NCBI GenBank assembly: GCA_963693305.1
Contig: OY855915.1
Span: 1,284,001-1,348,000, forward strand
Origin: Meandrina meandrites
Lineage: Eukaryota > Cnidaria > Anthozoa > Scleractinia > Meandrinidae
Reading direction: 5' to 3'
DNA length: 64,000 bases
The notes beneath the pieces are model-generated. The model was given only the letters and a program-made list of their open reading frames with translations, had not been told where the DNA came from and searched no databases. The translations under genes and the position numbers were made by a program. The stretch's first letter is position 1, and the number at the start of each line of letters is the position of its first letter. Positions 1 to 13,540 of the stretch are shown one piece after another.

Positions 1-40
1 TTCAGAAAACGCACTTGCTTTCACAGAAGTTAAACTTTTC

Positions 41-995
41 TAATAATATACATGAAAAAATTACTCGATTCTGATTGGCTGAGACTGAGTGCAGTTCAGA
101 GGTAACACCAGTGCAAAAAGTGTAACACCAGTGCAAATTACAAATAGACGCGGACGAAAACAACGACCGGGGTTTTCGCTAGGGGAACAACAGTAAAACA
201 CCTAAAAGATAGTTCTAAGAAACCAAATACAATTATTAGCACCTCATTCTGGCTAAATGTACGGAAAACGTCAAGCGAAGAGAAAAAAATATCGCCAACA
301 AAATAGAGGAAAACGAGCCGGCAAGCCGAACTAACAGTTCTGCCCTAAAGTAAAAGGACAAAACAGTGACGACTTGTCTTGGAACCAGACCGCTTACAGA
401 ATGATAATAGCTACACTCGACAGGCATATAAATAAACAAGGATACATGTTTTTCAATCCGGCAAGTAAGTTCTTCGCCGACCAAGTTCTTCGCCGGTCTG
501 TCATGGGAAAACGTCCAACTATAAAAACGCGAAGTTCAACCGAAGAAGAAGTGGACGTGCTATGACAGTAGGAATTTTTTGGTGCCAAAACGCCAGAAGC
601 ACTTACATATCTGTAGTTTGTGGTGGCTTTTTGCATTTATCAACTGCCAGGTTTCTTTCATCTTTGGCCGCTCGAAGCTTACATCTTGGTTTCCAAAACG
701 GCCGCCGTCCAATTCTTCAGTTTACGCCGAGCTTTCACAGTCTAATATGTACATTGTCTTTAGTCGGTCATTGTTAACCGAGTTGTGCTTCAAAAACGTT
801 TGAAAAACCACAAATTCCCAAGTTTACAGTACAACTGAATGAATCTGAATATTTCGCTCTTGTGAAAGTTTGAACTTGACATGTGCTTGCTGTGCTTCAA
901 CCAATCAATTGAATGAAAAATCAGAAAAGGCGCGCGGTGTCAAAATTCAACTGGTTTTCTTTTTCTCTCTGTCCCTTTTTTCATGTATATTATTA
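41..995. mobile_element. Putative inverted-repeat element
   Basis: A 20-base stretch beginning TAATAATATACATG at 41-60 recurs as its exact reverse complement at 976-995, so the two ends look like terminal inverted repeats of an element of about 955 bp. Inside, a 19-20 base unit containing GTAACACCAGTGCAAA is repeated at about 101-136. The short open frames inside (for example 374-565 and 562-777) resemble nothing I recognise. No target-site duplication is clear, so superfamily is unassigned. Confidence 0.4.
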
Positions 996-1000
996 ATAAG

Positions 1001-1105
1001 TAATCACATGATTTTTCTCGTGCAATTAGGAATAAATAAGCACTTGTAAATTTTTCAAAGACTACAAATTGCACTCGCCCTACGGGCTCGTGCAATTTTG
1101 TTAGC

Positions 1106-1137
<32 letters not shown>

Positions 1138-1165
1138 TAATTGCACTCGAAATCATGTGATTACC
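1001..1165. repeat. Foldback (inverted-repeat) element
   Basis: Arms starting with AATCACATGATTTTTCTCGT near 1002 and ending with its near complement near 1163 form a long stem. It includes GAATAAATAAGCAC and its reverse complement, with a short centre around 1085-1095. This is a typical nonautonomous foldback. It abuts the antisense reverse-transcriptase remnant. Confidence 0.6.
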
Positions 1166-1790
1166 TATACAAATCGTCACTCAGCTCATTCCAGATTTTT
1201 GCTCCGCGATATGCAAAGGACCTTTGTCCGGTAGTCAGTCGGCATCGTGGAATGTGTAGGTCATCACACTGTCTGGTCTTTCTTGTAGGGATTAAGGATG
1301 GAAAAATGAATTTATCAATTAAGAAATCTGGAACAAGATTATGAATACATTTGAAAGTCATCACGGCGTCATTCATGTAACGTCTATCGCTGACCCGCAG
1401 CCAGTTTAAAGATTTGATGCCCTTTGAGATATGGTCGTACTTCCGGAGTCCCAGTATAATACATACGCGCAGCAAAATTCTGCACCATCTGTAATTTCTG
1501 TAATTTGTATCAGTTTGTGTAGGCAGTTTGAAGCTGTTTTTGTCACGTGATCGCTGTAGGTAAGTGATTGGTCAAGATAAAGACCAAGGCCTTTGGCGAC
1601 AATGAAAGGAGTGATTTGCTTTCCAAACATTAAAACAGGTACTGCAGGCAGTTGGCGGTGAAGTTGCGGCACGCCGATAAACAGGACTTTGGCGTTGTCC
1701 AGGTTAATTAGTAAATAATTTTTGCAGCACCAAGCGCAGATGTCTTCCAGATCCTCATTCAAATTGTCGATTGCTGTAGTTATATTAGAT
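1161..1790 (-). pseudogene. Non-LTR retrotransposon reverse-transcriptase tail, broken
   Basis: Two overlapping minus-strand frames (1161-1475 and 1406-1762) read like the C-terminal end of a LINE-type reverse-transcriptase ORF. Upstream are segments such as WCCKNYLLINLDNAKVLFIG and GLGLYLDQSLTYSDHV. Downstream is the region after the palm, with RRYMNDAVMTFKCIHNLVP and a final RSFAYRGAKIWNELSD. The switch of frame between 1406 and 1475 indicates a frameshift. No palm motifs are present, so this is a 5'-truncated dead copy. The family call rests on these C-terminal motifs; the exact clade (CR1, L2 or RTE-like) cannot be decided by eye. Confidence 0.65.
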
Positions 1791-1887
1791 GAAGGAAAAG
1801 ACAGATAGAGTTTGTTATCATCAACATCGCAGGCAGATTTGCAGTGAACAGGGACAGACAGCAGGTCAATATTGACTAAAGCATTTG

Positions 1888-2052
1888 ATTACATACCTCT
1901 TATTAATCGAGTTGGAGGTCCGTACTTTAAAATACGGACCGAGTTTTTTCCCGACGATTTATGGCCCAAGCGCTTCGCGCTTGGGCCATAAATCGACGGG
2001 AAAAAACCGAGGATCCGTATTTTACAGTACGGACCGAGAAAACGAGGTTAAT
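1888..2052. mobile_element. Palindromic MITE
   Basis: The sequence is a near-perfect long palindrome centred near 1974. The left arm runs through CCTCTTATTAATCGAG, GGTCCGTACTTTAAAATACG and a TTTATGGCCCAAGCGC block. The right arm is its complement, ending CGAGGTTAATAAGA near 2052. The centre is GCGCTTCGCGC. There is no coding capacity. It is a nonautonomous foldback element. Confidence 0.75.
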
Positions 2053-2059
2053 AAGATAT

Positions 2060-5000
2060 TTATTATATCTCTCATTCTCGAGAAAGGAAACCATTTCAAG
2101 TCAAACGCGGCTTCATTTGAATGACGCGCGCGTCAAAAGCAAGAAGAAAGCGAATTTTATTGGCTTGCGAAAACAGTTTGCAGCTGGCTGGCAGAGACGT
2201 GAATTCAAACTTCAAACGCTTTAAACTTACGATTAATTCGTACAGCTTCTTTTCTTTGAAAAACTGGATACAGTTCAAGATTACTTTGAAAAATCTCCTG
2301 AAGTGATGTGAAGTTCGATAAACAGAGAACAACAACTCAACTGAGAAGAAAGCCGTGACCCTCGAACAGCTTACAATGTGTTCGTCGAAAACTTGAATTA
2401 AATTGTCAAGAAACAACCGGTAAAAACCTCAGAGACAGCCGTCTTCTTTTAAGCGCTTTGTTGTGTCGTCCTGAGAGGTGTCTGGCGCAGAATTCCTGTT
2501 GAAAAATGAGTACATTATTGAACTTATGTCTGTGATCTCGAACTAAACTTCATCCGGCCGTTTTCAAAATCGCCGAAGAGATCGTCAAGAACAGCAGCAG
2601 GTACGTTGTTTTCATTTCAAATGTTTGTTCGTTTACTCTCGACAAAACTCTTAAAATCTTTTTCATTCAGAATTCGACTTCTCCACCTTTCGGCAGAGAG
2701 AACATTGTCAAGTTTCTGACTTGTGTGATGCTCGGGGTGCTCTACATATGCTACATCGGGAGCGCTTTCAGTTTCTAAAAGTTTTGAAAAATCTAGTTTG
2801 AAGTTTGTAAGACCTTGTTCTCTTCGCTTTTGTTTCTTGGAATTTTTGTCCGAGTGCAGATGTTTTCAAAGTAGCCTTCAAAATTTTCTTTGCAAGAGAA
2901 TTTGTTAAACAAAACTTATCGCATCAGGAGAACTCTCAAATTTCGCGGACCGCACTGTAGAATACGGCCCCTAAAATTGATGACCAATCCCAACGCGCGT
3001 ACTATCTGAGAGATATAATAAAAGAAAAGAAAGCCGCATTACTAAATATTTCGTGTTTGTGATCTAGGGGAGTTAACGTTGAGTTGTGACAGTGTTTCTG
3101 TTTTCATCAAGAAGAGTGTAAGTGAACCTTAAAAATCATTTATTGTATGACGTATTTTACCAGATTTCGATTCAGTTAGCGTTTTAAGGTACTGCTCTTC
3201 TTTAATTTTCCAACGTCAAAACTGCAAGTTATCGTGACGCTAAGCTAATATTTTTAACACATTTTAAAAAAAGTTAAAGCAGGTGTCAGAACACATTGAA
3301 TTGCAAGCTTTGTTGTAAGTGCACACTGAAAACACGTAGATCGAAAGTATAAGTAAACTGATTGTTCTTGCCTTAGATGAAAAAAATTATCCTCATGAAC
3401 TTTAATAAATGTTAGGAGAAATACGAAAGAGATTCGCGTTGCTAAAAAGCGATACGGTGCAAAAGTGCCGTGTTGTAAAATTACATTTTTTTTTCATCCC
3501 TCAATGAAAAAAAAAAAAACGGCGAAATCAGGTACGTACCCCCAAAAATTGTTAAATATTTAAGTATAAGGTATTAAAAAAAATTGAAGTTACCCTCAGA
3601 ATTTACCTCTAACCGATATGAATACCTATCTAACCGTTGCGGAAAAAATCATCACGCAGATGGCAGTATAATCAATGTTTAAAAGTGCACAATGAAGGGC
3701 TAGAAAACCTAAGTTATTGCTGCTTTTTAAGTTTCCAGTGAAGTAGTCCGGAACGAATGTTTACTGAAGGCAGAAGGATGTCTTAAATTTTCCAATGGGT
3801 ATTCATTGCGCACGGGATCAGTCATATAAAATTTGAATGGGATGAATTGGACAAGCAGGAGTCGGGAGCGAGACGCAATTAGCAAAAAGGGAAGAAATCG
3901 TTCTTTTTTTTATGCTAGAAGCATTTAACGTATCAAACTTTCGGTTAGGATTTTGGCTGGACGGTAAGTCTAACTTTTCGCTCATTTTATGGGCTTAACT
4001 ATGGTTTGATGGAAAGGGGCTCTATTGTTTGTAAGACAATAGTTAGGAATCACCGAAGCGTAGCCACATAACCGAGCACGAAATTCAATATATTTCGGAA
4101 GCGATTAGTGTTACAAACCTAGGCTTTGTGGGGGAGGGTGAGGGAATGACTGTTGTATCTTGGACACATCTAAAAGAGAGTGGGGTGGGGGAAGTTTGAG
4201 ACAAAGCCTTATAGAAATCAAACACTCCTAAACTGAATACAAATCAGCTGGTCTTTTTCCGCACAGTTATATCTTTGTACAGGGGTTGTAGCGCATTAAC
4301 AAACTATTTTGGCTTCCCTCGCCCCCATAAAAGCGAACAAACTCTGGCCATGATAGCGCTATCGCAATAAAACAACTGAATGTAGTAGGTCAGCTGGTGA
4401 TGTAAAATGGTTCGCCAGAGCCCGCGTTACGCATATCTAGGGGAACGGTGCAGGTGTGACTTTGACAGCTATCTTTTGTCTCGTGGGATGAGGGTGATTA
4501 ACATATTTTGGAGCCAAAATATCTTTTTGCAAAAGAAGAAAAGCTAGACATAATTAGAAATTAAACATCTTATTAGCAAAGCACTCGCTTAAATTTTAGT
4601 GTTTGTTAAAACTAATTTGGATAAAACGAGTACCAAGTCATTAAAAATTCTGTCCGTTACTCTCTAACTACCTTAATTAAAAGCTTATATGAAGAACTGT
4701 TGAAAATTCTAATAATAAATGAAGATTGAACAGAAACAAGAGAAAATGAGTTTTTTCTTCGAAACAGGAGCTACTGACAGAATGTCAATATTATTCCAAT
4801 ATATTCCTTTCAAGAAATTCCTTGTTACTTGTCATCATTAAGTTACCAGTTGTGTTAATGAAAGACTTAACGTCCTTTATGATAGAATTCTTGGTTAAGT
4901 GGGGCGCTTTACACTGAAAGAACGGTACAAAAAAGAAACGACACGTATGCATCTGTAAGGTAAGATAATTCTTTGAAAATTCGAAGTGAGGAATTTTTTT

Positions 5001-6660
5001 ATTTTACTAATTCCGCGTGGAAATGTCAGTTTAATTCCGCTTGCAAACACATTTATGAAAGTCTAAGCCTGCAGAGTCTACAGACTAAGTTAGTAAGACA
5101 ACTTTGGTGTTATAACAGTTTAAATTACACATCTTTTTTATCAGAGAAGCGCTTGGTTAAATTTTTAATTTGGATAAAATTAAACCTATAATAAAGTCCT
5201 ACACGTAAAGGCAAAGGCTCTCGAATACCAATAATATACATATATAGCTAAAATAATTTCCGCCAAAATTATCTATTTTGGGAGTGATATACCGCAGAGC
5301 AATAGCTGCGCGTTCAGTTGGAGAGTTGAGAGATAATTTGAGGTAAAAGGGTAAAAGTGGCAGGCAAGATTAGGATCGGAACATTTTTTCTGTCTTAAAT
5401 ATCTTAGATATTTCTTGAAAGTTATTTCTGAAATGAGAGTCAAACTTGTGAAGATGCGAGCAGACGCTTTGAAAATAAAAACTCGCCTAGCTGTTTATTC
5501 AAACTTGTAAAGATTCGAACCGTACAACGTTTAGTTTATCAGTTGCTTATTTCGTAGCTTCCGTGCCAGTGTGATTCAAGGGCTCGAAAGCCCGCACAAA
5601 GAGTTTATAACCTCAAGCGCTTAGTTCTATTTCGTTAAGAGCTGTCATTTCTGAACAGTAACTTCCATCAGTGGTCATGTTTGGGTTTGGATTTCCACAA
5701 AAGATCCCCATAGATTGCTTTAAGTACTTCCTTAATTGTTTGCCTGTGAAAGTGACTGTCGTTATAACAGTTTTACAAAACATCTTTTTATTATTATAGA
5801 ATTGCTCGGATAAATTTTAGCAGCTGCTAAGAACTAATTTGTTTAAAATAGAAGGGGTAAGGGACTAGCTATGTCTCTTGTTCTGCTTCCTGTGTACGGC
5901 TAGCTTTGCGAGAAGCAAAAAAAAACGAAAATATTATTTTTGCACGGGCTAATCAGTAAACTGATCCATCTCCTCCAACTCGTTTTCTTCTCTCTCTCTC
6001 TTCCCTTTTCTATTATACTAAAAAGAACAAATTTTGTATCACCATAGAGCTACGATTCTATCCATATGGACTCTAATTCAGTAACTTTTCAGGAGACGAT
6101 TGACTCAATACTACAAACTTAAATGTTTGATTAATAGCGGAATTATGTAAACCTAAATGAATTTTAAGGGCCGACTCTTTGCTGTTTCCTGTGCCCAGTA
6201 ATGCGGAAACGCAACCTTTGGATTATGTTCGACTCCTTTGTCTGCTATTGCTGTACTTGCCACCCTATGTCTTAGCGACATCTGTGTAGAAGGCTACGCT
6301 CGCTATTTTAAGGATGATGCCAGGAAACAATTTTAATAAGCAGCACTGAAAATAGACATTTAATTCTACCTTAGGTAGAATTTTTTATTCCGCAGCTACG
6401 CAGTGAGAGTTCTATATCTTTATTCCCGCTCAATTCCATTAGTTCTACTTTTTCTCATTCCGGGCACAAAGATTATTTTAAAACAAAAAGGAAAATGATC
6501 TAGTGGATATGCCTTTCAGACATTTTAATTTTCTTGAATGAACTCTTCGTCTGAAAGTCGTCCCAGGCGTACGAGATTTCTGGAGACTTAGTCGGTTCCA
6601 ACAACTTTGACGTAATAATTATAAATTTGAAAGAAATATTATTAGAACAGCTCTTCGGTT
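2060..6660. other. AT-rich non-genic stretch
   Basis: About 4.6 kb upstream of the receptor gene. I see only short frames with no recognisable protein (for example 4973-5191), scattered A/T runs and no tRNA or rRNA. It could contain promoter, enhancer or 5' untranslated sequence of the downstream gene, but nothing in the bases marks this. Confidence 0.5.
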
Positions 6661-6670
6661 AATTGCTTCG

Positions 6671-6728
6671 GAGCGAGGGCAGCGGGCGAACAGCAGTATA
6701 ACTGCTGTTTGCTCGCTGCGCTCGCTCC
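6671..6728. repeat. GC-rich hairpin
   Basis: Imperfect 26-base arms around a TATA-containing loop: GAGCGAGGGCAGCGGGCGAA pairs with the downstream TTTGCTCGCTGCGCTCGCTC. It stands out as a GC-rich block in AT-rich DNA and is probably the core of a small foldback element. Confidence 0.5.
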
Positions 6729-6871
6729 GCTGCAAACATGTAAAGACGTCTCGAGTCTGCGGAAAAGTGAAATATGGTTCAATTTTTTTCTCTATTTTAT
6801 TTTACGCACCTATCACGCCTGTTGTAGCGAACGTGAAATTACGCGAGAGTGGAAATTTATCCTCGGAGACT

Positions 6872-7000
6872 CAGGGGCAGTTGGTCGGGGCAAAACGAAG
6901 TAAACACGGCAAAAATCGGAGGGGCAAACGTTTTCAAGAAGCCTTCTTGAAAAAGATTTTTGTCGGATTTGCTTCGTTTCGCCCCTATTAACTGCCCCTG
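6872..7000. repeat. Foldback element
   Basis: The left arm begins CAGGGGCAGTTGGTCGGGGC and the right arm ends CGCCCCTATTAACTGCCCCTG. Internal complementary blocks (CGAAGTAAACACGGCAAAAA against a TTTTTGTCGGATTTGCTTCG-like block) continue towards the centre. It has no coding content. Confidence 0.6.
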
Positions 7001-7538
7001 GATATCCAAGGATAGGGGAAATTCATAACAACTTTGCATAAGAGGAAAAATGAGCTTCTAAGTCTGCCTTCATTTTCGCTTGGTCGAGACGAATTTTCAT
7101 TTTAATTCCACTTTTAAACACAGCTGCATTATTATTTTGCTATTACGTACGTAAATGTCATCAATTTTAATGGCTGAACTTTTTAATCAAACTTGTAAAC
7201 ATTCGAACTGACGCGCTTTCCTGGGCGTGCTTTGAACATAAAGCAGATAAAGCCTCGCTTAACTTTTTATTTAAACTTGTGAACATTCCAACCGATGCTT
7301 CGAACATGGAACCTTGCTTAACTTTTTATACTTTTAAATAACGAAACGACCTTGAACATGAAACCTCGCCTTACTTTAAATGCCAACCGACGCTTTAAAC
7401 GTCAAACCTCGCCTTACTTTTCATTCAAACTTGTTAGTCTGTCTGTGCTCTCCCAAGAAAGGCCCCGTTAGGAACAAAAATGTCATCATCAGCCATGTGC
7501 CGACTGGATCCGATTTAACCCGAGTGTAATTTGGACCT

Positions 7539-7630
7539 TCGATTTTCATCGATTTCCGATATCAATCGATTAATTACTATCGATTATTATCGATTACAAC
7601 CGATTTTATCGATTATTGAGTTTCATCGAT
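7539..7630. repeat. ATCGAT-rich short repeat cluster
   Basis: At least eight occurrences of ATCGAT or CGATT-type words fall within about 90 bases, irregularly spaced by A/T-rich linkers. It looks like a decayed short tandem repeat. Confidence 0.55.
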
Positions 7631-8980
7631 TGGACCCGCCGGGCTCAAATCTAAAGACGTCGTTCGCTTCGAAAGCCTAAAAATCTTAACTTAAGCTGGA
7701 CAAATAAAAAACAATCGAAAGAAACTTTGTTTCAGATTAAATTTCCTTAAAATTAAGCAAACAACTTTTCTAAAAGCTTCAAAATAATGGAATTCGACAT
7801 GCAAGCGTGTTCAAATTTGCATATCACTTAAATTACAGTATTCACGCGCTAAAGCAAAAGTTCAATTGATTTTAGCAGACGGCTTTTGCAGTCAATTTTT
7901 CACTTGATGGCTAACCGGTCCTTCCAAAAACACCTAAAAATTCCATCCAAATTGGTAGCAATACTGAAGTCTTGAAAAGCTGCGTAAGTCCGCAAACAAG
8001 TGTGTCAATTGCATACAAAATACATTCGTAAGCGCCAAAGCGCCAAGACACATGGCCTCGTTGCCGTCATAAATCCTTCACCAACAAGGTTTTAGCACTC
8101 TGTAATTCACAATCCTCCATTTTGGAGTCACCTGGAAATTGATTAGTGTTTCGTATTTTTATTTTAAGCCCCGGAAAGGTAAATATTTTCCGTGTTCAGC
8201 AGTAAACGCAACATGGCCATTGACGATCGTTGTGATCGGTCCGAACTCGGGAAAATGACGACTGCCAATGAATTTGAACACAACGATAAATCGAGTGTAT
8301 TACTCGTGATCTTATTGGCTACCGAAGTTTTTATTGTTACATTACAAGATGATGGCAAAGGATGCTGGTATCCATGGGTACGGCATCCAAAAACTGATGC
8401 ATCATATTTCTTTTGATGAGGATTATGACTATGTCTGTGACTATGATTGCGTTGGTCTTATTTGTAGTGGGAACGTTAATATCATAACAAAATAATCTTA
8501 ATATTGGTCCATTGTGTTATGACCAATAAACGACTAGCGATGGTTTGTGGCAGCTGTAGAAGAGAGCTGACAAGTGTAGTAGAAAGTTTGAGGCGACCGT
8601 TGCCACTAAAATATTTGAAGCTTGTGGTTATGAATATGATTTTGATTATGTTTATGAGCCTTACGTTGCTAGCGTGTACTAAATCTTAGGGAAGTGCAAA
8701 GCCTGCGTCTAGCGTTTCAGAGCGGTTAATCTCTTCCGACCTGGTTTCATAAATTTGATTGCATAAACTTTGTGATTGCATAAACTTTGTGATTCAATAC
8801 TCGGTTGACTTTTCACGGACACCTGCAGGTAAACTTTTTTCTTTCGCCGCACGAGGTGTAAATAATAATAAAATAAATCACTTTATTTAAGTGTCAATGT
8901 ATTTAGCACTGCTGTACTAATTGAGGACACTATAAATAGTGAAACAAATATTATAAATCAAACAGAAACTTGTTAAAAAT
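7631..8980. other. Non-genic stretch, nothing recognised
   Basis: Two overlapping short frames lie at 8164-8416 (one on each strand), and another at 8504-8689. None has a recognisable motif. There is a direct duplication of TTGCATAAACTTTGTGA at about 8759-8793. No RNA gene or repeat family is evident. Confidence 0.4.
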
Positions 8981-8989
8981 CCCAACTGG

Positions 8990-9123
8990 CAGGAGGCTGA
9001 CCAAGTGGCTATATACAAAGGGTGGAGGAGTTGAATTCGGGACCACCGAAGACAAATCCATCTAGTGGCAGGGAGGAGGATTTGAACCCGAGACCTCCGG
9101 ATTACACTAGGCCACGCTGCCTC
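8990..9123 (-). mobile_element. tRNA-derived SINE fragment, antisense
   Basis: Read on the minus strand from 9123, the sequence starts GGAGGCAGCGTGGCCTAGTG, which resembles an RNA polymerase III A box. About 30 bases later comes GGGTTCAAATCC, a good B box. The downstream part has no tRNA acceptor-stem closure, so it is a SINE head rather than a working tRNA gene. It sits about 180 bp upstream of the receptor start codon in the opposite orientation. Confidence 0.6.
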
Positions 9124-9306
9124 CTACTCAAAGGATGACATGTATGTTTTCGCTTTAAATTGATTCTATCAAAACTGGGCTGAGTGGAAAGTAAATCACA
9201 TGCATTTCGTCTTCATGAAAGATGGAATATTCATCGAGTTATTCATTTCTGTACTTTCCCTTTTGTGGACAGTTTTGTAGCGGAAAGTTTCTCACATTCA
9301 GCTGAA

Positions 9307-9358
9307 ATGGCAGTGAAGTTTGTTTTGGCTCTGTTGCTTTCGCTATTCTTGGTTTCAG
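9307..9358 (+). CDS. Exon 1: initiator and signal peptide
   Basis: Encodes [17 protein letters not shown], a short positively charged start followed by a leucine-rich hydrophobic core, which is a classic secretory signal. It ends in a GTAACA donor at 9359, leaving phase 1. The next codon, completed in exon 2, is Asp, followed by AQRC, so cleavage is expected near this junction. Frames upstream are open but have no in-frame ATG after 9184. Confidence 0.8.
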
Positions 9359-9391
9359 GTAACATATCAGTTCATTTATTTGTTTCTCTAT

Positions 9392-9442
<51 letters not shown>

Positions 9443-12400
9443 TCTAAGGGGTAACTGCACAAACAAGATAGTCACAAACATTTTTGTGACTATCTTGTTT
9501 GTGCCTTTTGTATCCACATGTCGTTAAAATGTTTCAGAAGCATTTTATTTTGTTGGAATTTCTATTTTTATTTATTTTTTTTCAACAATAAGCCCTAAAC
9601 TCCAGCTACAGCAAAATATGACTGGGAGCACCCTTTATTATTGTGGTGTTTTTTTTTTTAATTTGGGCATTTATTTGCCATTAATAAACGGCGAAGAAAA
9701 CATATTTAACAGCTTTGTTGCAAGCTATTTTGTCACAATGTCTTGGGCGCCTTGTTATTCAATAGTCTTGATTTGGAACTACAAAACGGTACATTCTACT
9801 TGGGACCGTTAATGTAATTGTTTATCACTACGTAATTGATGTGATGGAGCCATTAATTTCGCTGCTTTCTACACTGTCCTAGCACCGTTCTCATTCCTTC
9901 GATTTCAGCGGCTGAAGATTTACTAAAATAGCGGACTTTCAATTGGCCCACATCCACATAATATCAACATTAATTGTTGCGTCCATGTTATACCCTTATA
10001 TTTCAAATTTAAAAGTTTACTGATTCCAATAAATTTTTAAAACATTATTTCACTGTTACTGACTCTCCATGATCATTCATCTCGTTAGAAAATATCGTGA
10101 ACGCCACATTCATGAAAGAGAAAGGGAAAAGCCGTTATACTTTTTCTGGAGTGTCAAATACGTTATATCCCCGCCATGTGTGCCACATAAATTGCAGACA
10201 AAGTAATTAAACGGAAATATTGTGTTTTCTTCTCGGCTGTTAATGTTTCAAACCAGACATACTAAAAAACATTTCCACCAAATTACAGTTCAAAAGGTGT
10301 AATATTCGAGCTGTACGAATTATTTAATATAAATGAAAAGTCGTCCCTGCCTTGACGGGCCTTTGGCGCTCCCAGTCACACGCATGCTCTGTATGTCTAG
10401 ACTTGTCCCTGGAGAGTCTCCCTACCTTGAATACGAGTGGCCCTTCACTCAGGGTCACCATTTAAGTGCAGAAAAACGCCAGTAAAAATCGAAAAGTTTT
10501 CGTCGCATGAAAAATTGCAACCTCTGACTACCTTTCTTAGGCATCTTTATACGCACCTACCGTGAGTGGCGACGTGTCCAGTTGCGATTGTTACGCCTGG
10601 TTTGGCAGTTCAACAATCTGTTTTCAGAGATCACGACTGTTTGAGTTATGTTCCGGAGGTTTCGTGTACCTCATTCAAACTTATGCTTCTCTTATGGATA
10701 ATAACAAGAATTTCAATTTTTTTTTTAATAAAGCTAGATAGTTTAACTACTTTGCTTATAAATGTATTCATTTATACTGATTTCTACAATGTCTGTAACT
10801 TTAAGTTGTTTATCCTGTTACAGATGCACAGCGTTGCAAGAGCCAATATATTGCAGACTGGACCGGTACATTTAAATCTCCAAGCTACCCATTGAACTAT
10901 GCACCAAATATGGACTGCTTCTGGCAAATTCGCGTGTCAGAGGGAAATCAAATTGAAATTAACTTTCAAAGCTTTTCGGTAGGAATAAACAATATTATTT
11001 AAAAAATTGTCAACCTTTGGTAAAAGGCTTTTTGCAGGACACGGTTACGTTGACAGAAATGGAGAGAGCGTGATGAAATAAGTAAGGCTGCCAATTTTGA
11101 GATGACTGATGCTTAAGCGTGCGTTATAGTGGTTTGAAAGTTTAAAAAATATTAGAGGATTTGAAGGGTCAAAAGTTGCTGGATGGGAAAGCTTCCCTAG
11201 AGGATACAAATTCTTTAAATTGTTGAAACTTTCGAGCCACCATAAAATCTCACGTTTAAGCATAAGAGGTATCAAAAGAAGCAACCGTGTCATCATGTTC
11301 TTTTCATTTCTGGCATCCATTTTGCACTACCTCCTATTTTTATGATTGGCAACTTATTTTCTCTTGAAAGGACTTATTGCACCCCTGACTTCCTGAGAAT
11401 GAGTAGAGAGTCCTTCACTCACTCTACAATATGGCATGTCTCCTGTGACGTCATACGACGTCATAAGAGCCGCCATTTTGGATTTTCTTACAAAGTCAGA
11501 AACTAACAGACATTTACACAAAATCAAGCCAAAATGTTAATGAAATGTAAAAATGTACGAATCGTGAAACTTTGAAAAAAAACTGGAAAATTAAAGAATT
11601 ACGTCGAAAAATGCGACTTTTGGCCACACCTGCACGCAATTAAAAACGTTGCCATGGCAACGTCAAAACCCATGGACGCGTAGTTAATTTTTTGCAAAGG
11701 ATTGACAGTTACTGAACGTTTCAGAACCATAGAGTCTAGGTCCCTTTCAAAATTGCGAACAAAAACCCAAGAGGGAGGGGGGTGGTGGTTGGAAAACACC
11801 CCTCCCCTCCCTTGTACGTCCGAGGGTTAAGATAAACTTTTACCGAGAAAATTCAGTCTCACTCGCTTTCTTTATGCGTTTTATTAAACAAAAACAGTGA
11901 ACACCACGTCGCTAGTTTAGCTTCCTTTTCATGCAATGGATGAAACGTCCACATTATATCTTATCATTTAATACGGAAGTAACGACAGTCGACTCCCGAT
12001 AACTCGAATCTTCAAGGGAAATTGAAAAAGGTTCGAGTTATCGAGAGTAAAGAACAAATGACAGGAAATAAGGAAAAAACGGTGATTAACCTTTGTCTAT
12101 TCATGCAGTGTGTATTTTCATCCAATTTAATTACGGAATGGAGAAGTCGAGTGAAAATAAAACAATACATCTCAAAATTACTGTATAAATCGTAACTTAC
12201 CGTAATATGTGAAAAAGGAGTTGCTTCTTAAAAGAAGCAACACTTTGTGAATGACCAGCGGAACCTGAACTGAACTGACAAGGTTGTGTACTGTAAAGGA
12301 AAGGAAAAATTCACACGGCTGCTTCAAATAAATTTAACGTTTTCGACTACAGTACACTGTTTGCTTTGACTTGTCACGTATTGACAGACATGGTTCGAGT

Positions 12401-13478
12401 TATCGAAGGTAAAATTATATAGAAAATGACCTGAAGGGAAACGAAAATTGCTTCGAGTTAGCGGGAGGTTCGAGTTATCGAGGGTAAAATTACAGTAAAT
12501 TTATGACGGAAATCTAAGGGAAATGGATTTTGGTTCGAGTTAGCGAGGGTTCGAGTTATCGGAAGTCGAATGAAGTGTATTTTTGCATAAAAAAATATAA
12601 TTTTTAATCCCAGAGGAGCGGCTTGGTATACCATTATGGCCGCCGTTTCATTGTTCTGGAACACCTTTTATGGCTGCCGTGACGTCATAAAAAAACGCTC
12701 TATTTTTCAACGCAAAAAAAAAACACTAAGGAAACAGCGAGCGAAGTGAGCGTGAGCCAAAGCACGATGAGGTGAGGGGTGTAGCGAGTGAAGGTTTTTT
12801 TTCACTCCTCACCCCCACTCCCTGGCGCCTCCCGTTTTGCGCTGGCCTCCAGTTCTCTCGCGAAGCTTTTCCCTAGGAACAGCCTAGAACAGTGTTCTCA
12901 GTTACGTCACATCATTTCCATTTATTTTCTGCCAGTTTAAAAACCACACTTCAAAACAAATATTTAGTATTTTTTCTTGTGGTTTAATATCAGATGGATC
13001 AAGCCTCTAATTGCTCGTATGGTGACTATGTTGAGATATTTGAGGGTTCATATGGAAGCACTGATGTTATAAAGCGCATTTGTGGCTTGAATCCTCCATC
13101 TTACCAGCGAAAGGTTCGTTCGAAAGGTAACTCGCTGGTCGTGCACTTGCATACCGATGAGGTAAACCAGAACCGAGGATTTGCAGCAAGTCACCAGGGT
13201 GAGTAAGAACTGTAAACTTGAGAAAGGGCCAACGGACAAAGTAAAGGACCCGTATCCTGGTGGATCTGATCAGCAAAATTTGGGATACAAACAACTGAAA
13301 CGTACGGTTGGATTAAACTATATTTTTTTCTTCCAATATTTCGTCAGGCACGGCCTGGCGAGGATTGGAGTTTTTGTCCTCAAATACAGTCCCAGCTATA
13401 AACAAGATCAACCGACGCTCAGGAAATTTCGCCGAAACAAATGACAACCAAGACACACGTTTTTCTCGTGTTTTGTTT

Positions 13479-13540
<62 letters not shown>

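Noticed and set aside
236..803. Cluster of 60-80 residue frames upstream
   Set aside because: They overlap on both strands, lack motifs and lie inside an inverted-repeat element.
8192..8416. Possible small protein with a hydrophobic segment
   Set aside because: The opposite strand is equally open, there is no Kozak or splice support, and nothing is recognisable in the residues.
9020..9123. Possible tRNA gene on the minus strand
   Set aside because: A- and B-box-like words are present, but no acceptor or anticodon stem closes, so a SINE head fits better.
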